DNA of 16,477 nt from Phoronis pallida (GCA_028565715.1 JAOXYC010217572.1:1-16477); one strand, 5' to 3'. Shown: positions 1 through 8,571, counted from the stretch's first letter. Notes: a model not told the origin generated them from the sequence alone. Program-made: numbers and translations.

Positions 1-189
1 CGGATTTCGTCTTTAACTTCGTTTTTATCTATTTTATTATGCGTCCGGTAACGGCTATACTGATTTTAATCGTTATAATATCAAAACATTGTTTAAATCC
101 ACTAGTTCAAAATGAATTCAACGCGTTCCAAAATTAACTGCTAAAACACCAAAATAAACAGTTTTTACATCCACACTATAGTTTGTTTT

Positions 190-290
190 AATTCCAAACA
201 AGATAGTTGCCAAATGAATCCAAAGGGGATTTCCCGATTTAGATACACTGGGTATATTTGGCAATTTCATGTTGGTGTTCAAATTTTTTA
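190..290. repeat. Possible diverged copy of a foldback centre
   Basis: A segment beginning AATTCCAAACAAGA is followed about 50 bases later by ATTTGGCAATTTC. The same two motifs, in the same order and orientation, form the centre of the large foldback at 13662-14143. Clear outer arms are not visible here, so this would be a decayed or partial copy. Bases 1-189 hold nothing I recognise. Confidence 0.4.
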
Positions 291-365
291 AATTTGAGAA
301 TTTTTTTCCTACGCTTTAAGCTACATATCTGGCAGATGTGATTATATATTCATAGTGTTATTTAC

Positions 366-612
366 CTGTTAAGATGCGTACTCTCAAGTGCTGGATGGTT
401 GACGGATAAATACCACAAAAATGACGCCGAAACTGCAAAAATGATGGGAGTCCATAATACGGAACCCATTTCAGCTGCCTACTTGATCTTCCCACTCTTT
501 CAATAAAAATATAAAATCCCTGAGTCAAAGATGAGTCCTTAACCAGGTATAAATCAATCATATACCTGGTAACACAGCAATTGGGTACAAAGTCTGGAAG
601 TTCACTTGGGTC
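366..612 (-). other. Unrecognised coding-like stretch, possible exon or decayed gene
   Basis: Reading on the minus strand, codons from 612 to 366 are open for 82 codons and the peptide looks protein-like, containing LPDFVPNCCVTRYMIDLYLV and later WVPYYGLPSFLQFRRHF. It ends at a good donor context, CAG|GTAAAT, and begins right after TTTAG, which could be an acceptor, although its polypyrimidine tract is poor; read without splicing, that TAG is an in-frame stop. Further upstream on the same strand (about 620-770), other frames also give coding-like peptide such as SVAVDLKVRELRDSFVE, interrupted by stops. This could be an exon of a gene divergent from MALSU1 or a decayed transposon or gene fragment. 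I do not recognise the family. Confidence 0.3.
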
Positions 613-1270
613 CTAAATTTTCCTAGCAGTAGCAATCAGCACTGTTGCAACAGTCCAGGTTCACAAATCAGAGTTTCTTTCGACAAAAGAGTCACGAAGT
701 TCTCTGACCTTTAAGTCAACTGCAACTGAGAATATGAACTTGCTAACAGTTTGCCCGTTCAACCAGAAGCAATGGCTGTGGACTGGTCATGTGGATGTTC
801 ATGAGGCATTGATTGCGTCCAGATTGCGACTTGATTGCTTTCAATATTCCTGATTATTTATGGCACAGTTAAACAATTAAAGTAGAAAACGTGAACACAC
901 AAGTACAGAGCCTTCAATATTGCACATATATACAACACAAATTCCACGTCATCTCGAAATATTTGACTAAAAAAGAATGATGACAAACATCGGATGTTCG
1001 GTGACCACCATGTTGACCTTCTTTTGGTATGTCGTAAAATTCCCCAGAAAAAATACGTTTCTATGGAATAACATCACAATGAGAGCAAAGTCAAATAGTT
1101 TGATTTATTAATAATATTATTTATACACTGTATGCCGTCTTCTATACAGAATATTTGTGAGAAAACATCAAAATCCCCTTAAGTGCGACAGCTGAAAAGG
1201 GTAAATAGGTCAAACTTCTGGGATTTCCTCCAAAGCATGATTCTGGCAGCTCTGTTGAAATTGTGTTAAA
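613..1270. other. Upstream region of MALSU1, no recognised gene
   Basis: This stretch separates the minus-strand coding-like block from the MALSU1 start codon and should contain the MALSU1 5' UTR and promoter. I see no clear TATA box or CpG-rich core. An in-frame TGA at 1256-1258 lies just before the first ATG and fixes the 5' limit of the MALSU1 reading frame unless an upstream exon is spliced in. Confidence 0.35.
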
Positions 1271-1793
1271 ATGTTTCAAAAGACTCTCTCACGCGGGCAC
1301 TGGCAGGTTGTTAATAACTTAAGAATCCTCCAAAGCAAATTCCAACCAGAAAGAACTTTATGGAAACTTCGGCTAGAACGTTTTCATGTTGGAATGCAAT
1401 GTAAAAAAAGAATTGCAAAGAACACTTTGAACAGTTTGAACTTCAAAACAAAAACCAACACAATGACCAAGATACACTGTGGTCATTATAGAACCACAGC
1501 ATGTCAATTAGTAAACACTGGCAATGACGATGATCTGCATTTAGACTTGTCGGATCCTGAAATCAAAAGACTTTTAAAGGAAATCAGTTCAGACTTTGAA
1601 AATGAACCAAACGCTGGAGTCACTGCTTCTAGTTCTAGTTCCAGCTCGGACAGTGACACTAGTAGTGACAGTGGTAGTGGTAGCTTTAGCTCAGATGATG
1701 AATTTAGTACAATAGATACAAATTTCGAGCAACTCTCCGAACCAAACGAAAGCAATGATATCGAAACCAAGTTTTCAAGTGACCTGGATAGTG
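1271..1793 (+). CDS. MALSU1 exon 1: presequence and acidic Ser-rich extension
   Basis: Exon 1 encodes residues 1-174 plus the first base of codon 175. The donor is GATAGTG|GTAAGAG. The first 60 residues hold many Lys and Arg and few acidic residues, fitting a mitochondrial targeting peptide. From about residue 85 the chain becomes strongly acidic, with a serine run near 120-130 encoded by AGT/AGC-type codons. If the donor were not used, the frame would close at a TGA at 1871-1873. Confidence 0.85.
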
Positions 1794-4700
1794 GTAAGAG
1801 ATGTGTCACTCTTGAGCCCCTGGGCATGTGCCCTGTTCGATGGAATAAATTGTTCACAAACTCTCCTTCATGATAGTCAAGTTCACCTACTGAGTGAGTC
1901 GAGTTTAGCTGTTTCAGAACAGCGACACCAAACTTTTATTAAAAGACCGGGATATCTTCTTGCCCATTGGACAAGAAGATATAGAGGATAATAAACTAGT
2001 GTCATCGAATAATAAATTTCTCAAAATGAGTCAAAATCCAAGCCTTTGGCGAGGATTTTGAGAAATATATTCAATGACAACGAGTTTATTGTCCTTTTTC
2101 TCACATGAAACAGTGACAACGCGTTGTCAAAGAAAAAATGAGTCGCGTATGAAAACAGTGATCCGTCAGAGTGTGTTATTTTCGTAGCACATTTGAGATT
2201 GCGATAGAAACAAACTTATCATGTGAGAAAACTCAGTCTTTGATAAAAGTTTGGTTTAGCCACACCAAAACCTGTGAACTACTAAACTAGACTCACTCAG
2301 TAAGGGAACTTTTATATCTTGTGCTCCGAGATATCAGTTTTAAACACATGAAACATTTTGAAACATTTCATAGTAGAAATACATAAGATTTCACATTTAG
2401 GACTTTTTTTAGAATTTAGATTCCTAAAGTGATTGTCTGTGTCTGTTTACATTAGTCCTGACATAATTACAAAATGTAAAAAAAAAATATTTATGCCTGA
2501 CCTAAACTGAATAATGATTTTGATTTCCAGCTGATATTGAAGACTTTGGTGATGATGTTCAGTATGAGTGGATAAAGGAAGAAAAGGCTGCACCAATTTC
2601 ATTGAAGAGTAAGTACTCTTTACCGAAATAGACGACGGTTATCAAACTTGTTTGCAAGAACACCTCCTCATTGTCAATTTTATTTGTGTATACAATAAAA
2701 TAGATAAATATATGAGGACGGTTAAAAGTAGTATGTATTAAGAACATCAAAACCAAACGTTACGGGCGTTGGCCATTCCTCAGTGGCAGTTAAAAGCAAC
2801 TGAGGAAGGGCCAATGCCCGTAACGTTTGGTTTTGATATTCTTAATATATACTGACTTTTAACCATCCTCATATATTTATTTATGTTATTATACATATTT
2901 TACACAAGTCAGTACCAGCTCTACATATGTTTTAATTTTATTTGTCATATGCACACTGTCCAATTCCTGGACCAGGATTATACATAGAATCTCAAATCCT
3001 ACCATCAGAGGTCACTCTCAGCCGACAACTCAGCAGTAACGTCACTCCCGTGTCCGGCCAATTCACTACCCAAACCCTAGTCAACGTCGGGATAGAAATT
3101 TAACTCGGTGAGTCCAGTGTACCAGACTTATAAATTCTACTTATCATCTATATCATAGCATTAAAAAAAATCAAATATTTTCTGTTTCAGGGGGAAAGAC
3201 TGGTGTGTTTGATATAGAAGAACTCGTCACTTTATTGCGCTCAGAAAATGGGCGTGATATCTGCGTGATTGGTGTACCGGAAGATTTCCGTTATGTCGAC
3301 TATCTTGTAATTGTTACTGCCACCTCTGTCAGACACATGAAATCTGTAGCTGAATACATTAAATTACTTGTAAGTGTTTTAAATGTTGTCATGTTAGTGG
3401 TATTTTGTAACAAAAGTCCCCTTTATTCGATCGATTGGTACAATCACAACCTAATACAATGCAAGCATGCACCATATTTTAGACATAAAACTTGACTTCC
3501 AACTCGATTAACCCACAAGATGGCGCACAAACGTGACCTGCATACGTCATCGAATATCTGAGATTTGACCTCAAAGAAAACCTTTTCCTTTAATCACAAC
3601 AAAGTAAACAAGTTCCATCTATTTTTAAAAGATTGAAATATATATATCTCAACCAAGAAGGGGCAACATAGCACTACTCATCGGTTATATTATACATATT
3701 GACTGTGTAGTATTTTAATAAAAAAATCAACAGAAAATATGAGGACGATCAGTAGTTCAGTGGTAGAACAACCACCCATCAAGCAGGACATCCAGGTTTG
3801 ATTCCCGATCAAGAGTTCTGAATTTTTCTGTCAATTCAAATTATGATCTGGCCAGCAAAACCAATCATGGTATTTATCGCCCCTTTGGGTCATTCGCCAA
3901 CTGAACACACCAAAAACTATTTACAAAGTACAAATTTTTGGTACCCCCAAAATTGGGACAAAGTCCAAAATTTGATATTTTTTTGCGTTTCCATTTAGGA
4001 GCAAGCTCAAATTTTCACTACACATGTACACCATTTTCAAAACGTTCATGTGACAAACATTGAGCACTTTCCAGGTATTGGAATTTTTTGATGTTCACCA
4101 AATTGGGACACACTTTTAAAAAAGGGTTACCTGTGATTTTGGGACAAGAAGTCATTTTCCAAAGATATAAGGTGTCACAGAATGGCAAGAAAATACCGTA
4201 AAAATAAATTATTTTTTGAAAAAGCTGTATTCAGACTGCGAAAACTTGTTTGCCTATCACACCTTTAGGTGCCTCATTTCCTTATACCTCACATTTAAAA
4301 ATACACTGTAAAGAGTTTAAAGTGGGTTGCTTAAAGATTAAATTTCTGAAGAAAGTAATCATCAATTCAATATCATACAATCTTTTTTCAGCATAAAAAG
4401 AAGAAGAAAAGAAAGGATAATTTTGTTAAAATTGAAGGAACAGACAGCAAAAATTGGATGGCAATGGATTTGGGTAGGTTTTTTATAAGAGACTGTTGCT
4501 ATTCATTCTGATGAGTTAGTTGAAGTACACAATTCCTTTTGAGTTGTAATTTTTATATCAATTTTAATTTAAAAAGTTTTCAAATCGATAACACCTGTGC
4601 TCAGTTTCAGAAAACGTTAACCAGTGTTAAACTTTAAACACTGGTTAGTTTTGATTGTTGCGCGATGTAGAATAACATTTAATGACATGCAATGATCAAA

Positions 4701-5068
4701 ACTAACCAGTGCTTAACAGTGGTTTAAAAGAGTTTTATGAACCTCAGCCATGAACGTTGTAATTTCATAGAGCACCAAATTTTATTCGTTTCATTTCAGG
4801 AAATATTGCTCTTCACATCTTTATGCCAGAAACGCGAGAGTTTTATGATCTAGAGACTTTATGGACATGCGGCCCAGAATTTGACGATAAATCCCTGGTA
4901 GAAATTGATCCTTATTTACCTTTCCCTGAAGCTGATTTTTCAATTCTTCAACACGAGACGGAATACTTTATACCAAAACAAGAAGAGGAACAAAATTCAT
5001 TTGAAAGTCTAGTCTACCATGCTCCATCTCAAGAAGATGCTTTACGTCCTCCAAAACCAGAAGAGTAA
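1271..5068 (+). CDS. MALSU1, mitochondrial ribosome assembly/silencing factor (RsfS/Iojap family), five exons
   Basis: The joined exons 1271-1793, 2531-2608, 3191-3369, 4392-4473 and 4800-5068 total 1131 bases and encode 376 residues. The family binds uL14 of the mitochondrial large ribosomal subunit in the matrix and blocks premature subunit joining during assembly. The RsfS core spans about residues 206-330: VFDIEELVTLLRSENGRDIC, then DYLVIVTATSVRHM, VKIEGTDS and HIFMPETREFYDLETLW, a close match in order and spacing to animal MALSU1. All junctions are GT-AG and keep frame (phases 1, 1, 0, 1). The N-terminal 60 residues are basic and plausibly a mitochondrial presequence. Residues of about 85-175 form an acidic, Ser-rich low-complexity tract that makes the protein much longer than human MALSU1 (234 residues, from memory). 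The start is the first ATG after an in-frame TGA at 1256. Confidence 0.93.
1879..2311. mobile_element. Foldback MITE-like element in MALSU1 intron 1
   Basis: The left end reads AAGTTCACCTACTGAGTGAG and the right end, read on the other strand, AAGTTCCCTTACTGAGTGAG, continuing as AGTTTAG on both sides; ACCAAACTTTTAT also recurs inward. Inside are a hairpin (11-bp stem 1952-1962 with 1972-1982) and another inverted pair, about 1986-2027 with 2054-2092. There is no transposase ORF, so this is a non-autonomous element. I could not fix the target-site duplication. Confidence 0.8.
2531..2608 (+). CDS. MALSU1 exon 2: acidic linker
   Basis: This 78-base exon lies between acceptor TGATTTCCAG and donor AAGA|GTAAGT. 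It continues the frame from phase 1 and leaves phase 1. It encodes residues 175-200, an acidic linker containing DIEDFGDDVQYEWIKEEK just before the RsfS core. The preceding intron holds the foldback at 1879-2311. Confidence 0.85.
2704..2880. repeat. Long hairpin with two inverted hammerhead-like motifs, MALSU1 intron 2
   Basis: Arms of about 81 bases (2704-2784 and 2799-2880) are nearly perfect inverted copies around a 14-base loop. Each arm carries CTGAGGA, a short GC-rich stem and CGTAACGTTTGG, a layout like the CTGANGA...GAAAC core found at the ends of many Penelope-like retroelements. The arms end in ATATATGAGGA. No ORF is present. Confidence 0.8.
3191..3369 (+). CDS. MALSU1 exon 3: RsfS domain core
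   Basis: The acceptor is TTTCTGTTTCAG and the donor ACTT|GTAAGT. The exon encodes residues 201-260 and holds the most diagnostic family block: a helix with LVTLLRSENGRDICVI, then YVDYLVIVTATSVRHM. The Asp-Tyr followed by a hydrophobic strand and a Thr-Ser-x-Arg-His motif is the signature of bacterial RsfS and animal MALSU1. Confidence 0.95.
3744..3920 (+). mobile_element. tRNA-derived SINE in MALSU1 intron 3
   Basis: A polymerase III box A (TAGTTCAGTGG, 3753-3763) and box B (GGTTTGATTCC, 3795-3805) sit at tRNA spacing. D-arm pairing (GTTC with GAAC) is retained, but the acceptor and anticodon stems pair badly, so this is not a functional tRNA. The downstream body to about 3920 has no obvious end. 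The rest of the intron (3370-3743, 3921-4391) holds nothing I recognise beyond three scattered copies of a TTGGGACA motif. Confidence 0.65.
4392..4473 (+). CDS. MALSU1 exon 4: basic loop and VKIEG block
   Basis: Between acceptor CTTTTTTCAG and donor TTTGG|GTAGGT, this 82-base exon encodes residues 261-287. It opens with a lysine-rich stretch (HKKKKKRKD), then FVKIEGTDSKNWMAMDL, matching the family's conserved Lys-x-Glu-Gly and Trp segments. It joins exon 5 in phase 1. Confidence 0.9.
4599..4751. repeat. Short foldback element in MALSU1 intron 4
   Basis: CACTGGTTAGTTTTGAT at 4639 pairs with its reverse complement ending at 4711, extending to 23-base arms with two mismatches around a 27-base loop. 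Outer parts also pair: CTCAGTTTCAGAAAAC on the left and, on the opposite strand at the right, CTGAGGTTCATAAAAC. A further copy of AACCAGTGTTAA lies at 4619, giving alternative folds. No ORF; probably a MITE. Confidence 0.7.
4800..5068 (+). CDS. MALSU1 exon 5: C-terminal part and stop
   Basis: The acceptor is TTCATTTCAG. The exon completes the RsfS fold with NIALHIFMPETREFYDLETLW and adds an acidic tail ending KPEE before the TAA at 5066. The M-P-E-T-R-E-x-Y-x-L-E-x-L-W motif is strongly conserved in MALSU1. Confidence 0.93.
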
Positions 5069-5152
5069 CCTTGAGGAAGATTGTGTGGTGGATTTTGTTA
5101 CAGTAACTGTCCTGTATACATTAATTGCAGCACATTGTGTTTGGAAGTTGGA

Positions 5153-5158
5153 AATAAA
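5153..5158 (+). terminator. MALSU1 polyadenylation signal candidate
   Basis: AATAAA lies 85 bases after the MALSU1 stop, which suits a short 3' UTR. A second AATAAA at 5329-5334 could serve a longer form, just before the retrotransposon remnant begins. Confidence 0.5.
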
Positions 5159-5767
5159 AATAGAATGTTTTAGGCCATTATGATATGTACTAAAAGCCTC
5201 ATTTAGCAACCATTTTTAAAAAATCCACTAATGGAAACGAATATTCACACTCTCATCAAGATATTGTCAGTAAACTTGTTCCCTGAAGACAATCCCTGGT
5301 ATTTTTGTATGCCGTTTGTTGTTAGCCAAATAAAGGTGTTAACAAATGTCAAGGAATTCAGTTTATAAATGGTGGCATGTTCAAGTGCAGCTTTTCTGTC
5401 AACAGTTGTTCAGTCATCGGTGAAAATTTTTGCAGACGATACTCAGCTATTGATAGCAATGAAAACTGTGATAAACTGCAAAGTGATATTGATATTTTTA
5501 CCTTGCGGCATGGTCTGACAAGTGGCTCCTCAAATTCATGACGGAAAATGTAAATCATTGCACATTGGACGCCAAAATGGCAAACATGAGTATCATATGA
5601 AAGTTGGTGAAACCCAAGTGAAAATAGCCCAAGTCAGTGAAGAAAAAGATATTGGTGTCATGTTTGATGAAAACATGAAGTTTGATGCTCACATTTCAAA
5701 CATAGTAAACAAATCAAATCAGAGGGTTGGCCTAATCGGGGGAAGTTTTGAATATCATTATGGACAG

Positions 5768-6050
5768 AAGTATGTACATTCATACCGCCTAAAAGGGTAC
5801 CTATTTGTCGAATAAACTAGAGATAATTTATTCCACAACTAGCAATGTGAACGTGCCCCTGCAGTCAAAGACTGAGATAATTATGTTTACTCCTTTCTTT
5901 ATACTTGCCCAGTCTAGTGAGTTCAACACAGTAATTGGATAGAGAATAATCAGTCACTTAATATGAATAGAAATTTAGTCACCCGAATGATATTTTAATT
6001 TTACGTTTCCCTGTTTGCAAATTACACTAATGCCGGTAATGTTTAGATAA
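5768..6050. mobile_element. Insertion interrupting the reverse transcriptase
   Basis: The RT reading stops after a segment matching an expected FEY-x-MD run and resumes at GACATGTTTTTGTTACTG near 6051. The roughly 280 bases between encode nothing RT-like. They include GAATAGAAATTTAGTCACCC, and a similar GAATAGAGATTT and CACCCGAAAGATATT occur near 12875-12925, so the insert may belong to the family of the foldback at 12691-13048. Exact ends are uncertain. Confidence 0.5.
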
Positions 6051-6271
6051 GGACATGTTTTTGTTACTGTACAAAGCCTTGATAAGACCAGTTTTAGAAT
6101 ACGCCACTCGGGCTACCAACTCGAATTTATCAGAACGTGAAAGGGCGGATATGTTGCAGATTTTCAGGGTACTGAACAAATTTGACGAGGTTCATTTAGA
6201 ATCCTTAAAATATAGCCACAACTCACAACTCGAAGTCCTGACAAAAAAACTGAAAAAGAAACACCATAATA

Positions 6272-6511
6272 CCGGGGATTTCAACTTTTTTTTCCCATGG
6301 GCGCTTTTTCAGAAAACCATGGACACTTTTTGAAAACTAACACTTTTTATAATTAGAATACGTCCAAACTAAGGATATTCTAAAAAAAATATCAAAAAAT
6401 TCATGATTACCCATACTTTTTCCAGTTTTCTGAAAGGTGCACATGGGCGCTGTTTCGGAAAATTTCCGAAAGAGCGCCCATGGGCGCTCTTTCAGGGGGG
6501 CGCTCTTCCGG
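6272..6511. mobile_element. Palindrome-rich insertion in the reverse transcriptase, CCGG at both ends
   Basis: CCGG occurs at 6272-6275 and 6508-6511 where RT similarity is lost and regained. The block contains a perfect 26-base palindrome at 6468-6493 centred on CCCATGGG, a 19-base TTTCGGAAAATTTCCGAAA at 6453-6471, and a CCCATGGGCGCTTTTTCAG near the left end that matches the right side inverted. Its local GC content is far above the flanks. I do not recognise the element. Confidence 0.6.
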
Positions 6512-6789
6512 AAATCTCTGGTAGTAAAAACACATTTAATTCTTTTGTTGCCAGGAGTGTGAACAGCTGGAAGAACCTGCCACAAAAATGTATTGACAGC
6601 TGACAGCAAAACTGTGAATAATTTCAAGGACAATTTGAGTGTTGCCTGGAAACATAAGAAAAATGACTTCTCTTATGAATGTTAAAGTTGCATGCATTAG
6701 TGAATTTGGATGTGAATCTGTCTTAACACGTTCAACGTATTCTAGACCTTGTATCAGAGGTAAATTCAGAGGCAAATAAAATAAACCTT

Positions 6790-7810
6790 GCTGCTGTAAA
6801 AGGTGTTTATTTAAAATAAACTATTTTATTTGACATACAAAATACTGAATACTAAATATAATAATAATATTAAAACATTTAAAATGACAAGAACTCATTT
6901 CATTGGACTTCAATTCAAAACTAAAGCTTTTCTAAATCTGATTGTTTGAACAGCTAGAAATTCGGTCCAAATTCTCACCCCTTCAAAATAAAACATAATT
7001 GACTATTGGGTTTTTCAATCTCTATGCCTTAATTTTTTTTAAAAAAATGGCATTAAACCGGACTTGAAAAGCTTTTTAAAACACTATAATTTGCTTTCTG
7101 CACTATTAGCTAGGTTGAAATACCATTGTCAATAAGTTTTAAATTCACAAGTTTAATACAATATAAATCGACTAGATATGTGTCATTCGAAAACTTTTTA
7201 ATTGCTCAACTTTAACACCAAATAGAAAAAGCAGTCATGAATGTGCAACAATCCAAACATCGTGAAAAATCAACAAGAGGAACATTGCGATGATGACTAA
7301 TGTTAGACTAGAATCTTTATACAATAAAATAGATTGTTCATTCTCTCCTGATAAACATAATAGAAAATTGTTCACTTACTGGGTGATTCTACATAGAATC
7401 CTTATAATTGTTTATATTATCTTCTAGGCTTACAAAAACCTGATAACCTGACATGAACATGTCATGAAACTAAGTCATTCAAATAATTTATTTTTATAGG
7501 TCAATGGACCATTGGAACTAAATAAAGAAACAATTTTGAGAATAGTCAGTTGAACGTGTGGTCAAAAATGATTGTGAAGTTGGTAAAAAAGTCATTAGTA
7601 AGATTGTAAAATTCAGACATTCCAAGCGGTAGCTCGGCCTGAATGAAAAGTTATTAAATGCTTTCCTATCTTTTATCAAAATTTAATGCGACTATGCCTG
7701 CAATTTTGCACATTTTAATAACTGTTATCATCTTGGTTTTTATCAACTTTTCTTGGCTCATAGATTTTGACTGTTTTAATGTATCTATGGTTACTTGTGG
7801 TTGGACAATT
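6790..7810. other. AT-rich intergenic stretch without recognisable genes
   Basis: Only short uninformative ORFs are present, for example 7658-7849, which is hydrophobic but has no recognisable motif or splice context. No long inverted repeats, tRNA boxes or protein similarities were found by eye. Confidence 0.6.
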
Positions 7811-7843
7811 GCTCAGAAACTCCAGCGGCCTGGATTTCTGAGC
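7811..7843. repeat. Compact 33-nt hairpin
   Basis: GCTCAGAAACTCCAG pairs with CTGGATTTCTGAGC around a CGGC loop, giving a 14-bp stem with one bulged C. It is too short for a typical animal pre-miRNA and may be part of a decayed repeat. Confidence 0.6.
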
Positions 7844-7933
7844 GCTTGAGCCAAATTTAACACACTTGGCAATTCAAGAAAACACGCTTGCGATGCCAGT
7901 TCAAGGTACTGAATGAATAAATACTCTTTATAT

Positions 7934-8082
7934 TTATAAATAAGTATGAATCTGTTCAAGCAACTATTTGGTCACATCACATGACCTAATTCTCTCAACT
8001 GAGGAAAATGTTTTTGAAAAATGTTTCATGGTCACGTGATGTGACCAAAAAGTTGCTTGAACAGATTCATACTTATTTATAA
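7934..8082. repeat. Inverted repeat with 53-bp arms
   Basis: The arms 7934-7986 and 8030-8082 are inverted copies with only two mismatches, separated by 43 bases. They start TTATAAATAAGTATGAATC and end GGTCACATCACRTGACC, itself an imperfect palindrome. The motif ACTCTTTATATTT occurs outside both arms in direct orientation (about 7923 and 8120). No ORF; probably a non-autonomous foldback element of fairly recent origin. Confidence 0.88.
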
Positions 8083-8228
8083 TCAAGTTTCGCAACAGTT
8101 GATAGTCTCTATATTGAAACTCTTTATATTTCATATAAACCGCATCTAATTCTTTATTAAAGTGCAATGTCTGCTTTCATATACTCGCTTTTGCGTGGGA
8201 TATTCCAGTCAGCAACTCAAAAGGCGAG

Positions 8229-8491
8229 AAATATGTAAGCCCGGTGCAGGTCCGGTAGCGCAAATATGTAAGCCCGATGCAGGTCCGGTAGCGCAAATAT
8301 GTAAGCCCGGTACAGGTCCGGTAGTGCAAATATGTAAGCCCGGTACAGGTCCAGTAGCGCAAATATGTAAGCCCGGTGCAGGTCCGTAGCACAAATATGT
8401 AAGCCCGGTGCAGGTCCGGTAGCGCAAATATGTAAGCCCGATGCAGGTCCGGTAGCACAAATATGTAAGCCCTGTGCAGGTCCAGTAACGC
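8229..8491. repeat. 33-bp minisatellite, eight copies
   Basis: Copies start at 8229, 8262, 8295, 8328, 8361, 8393, 8426 and 8459. The unit begins AAATATGTAAGCCCGGTGCA and ends GTCCGGTAGCGC; the fifth copy lacks one base. Because 33 is divisible by three, long ORFs appear in several frames, but these are by-products of the repeat. It is GC-rich against an AT-rich background. It could fall within a long 3' UTR of the PLAC8-domain gene. Confidence 0.95.
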
Positions 8492-8529
8492 ATGTGCGCT
8501 AGGTTATTTGGTACACAATGGCGACTGAA

Positions 8530-8571
8530 GCTCGGCAAAGCTATAGCACTTGCTCGGAATTTTTGCCGAGC
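8530..8571. repeat. Hairpin with 10-bp GC-rich stem
   Basis: GCTCGGCAAA (8530-8539) pairs with TTTGCCGAGC (8562-8571) around a 22-base loop. It lies just after the minisatellite. The stretch from here to 8880 shows no gene. Confidence 0.6.

Larger units (their letters stand above)
5388..6684 (+). mobile_element. Decayed non-LTR (LINE) reverse transcriptase, 3' part of ORF2
   Basis: Translated pieces follow the order of a LINE reverse transcriptase: the catalytic FADD box (5429-5440, in VKIFADDTQLL), CDKLQSDIDIF, DKWLLKF, DGKCKSLHIG, DIGVMFDENMKFDAHISNIV, LLYKALIRPVLEYAT, and the C-terminal SVNSWKNLPQ and VNNFKDNLSVAW ending at a TAA near 6684. The wording resembles CR1/Jockey-type elements. 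Several frameshifts and two inserted blocks (about 5768-6050 and 6272-6511) interrupt it, so it cannot encode an active enzyme. The 5' part, including endonuclease and most of the RT, is missing (5'-truncated). A tail with AATAAA follows to about 6785. Confidence 0.88.

Noticed and set aside
1504-1857. Minus-strand 117-codon ORF opposite MALSU1 exon 1
   Set aside because: It is the complement of the Ser/Asp-rich coding tract and yields Leu/Ser-rich low-complexity sequence; the plus strand is clearly the coding strand.
3744-3815. Functional tRNA gene
   Set aside because: Pol III boxes are present but the acceptor and anticodon stems do not pair and the 5' and 3' ends are not tRNA-like; a SINE head fits better.
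7658-7849. Plus-strand 63-codon hydrophobic ORF
   Set aside because: Short, Ile/Leu/Phe-rich as expected of AT-rich DNA, without conserved motif or splice context; its end overlaps a hairpin.
8229-8491. CRISPR array
   Set aside because: The repeats are directly adjacent with no unique spacers, in an animal-type genome.
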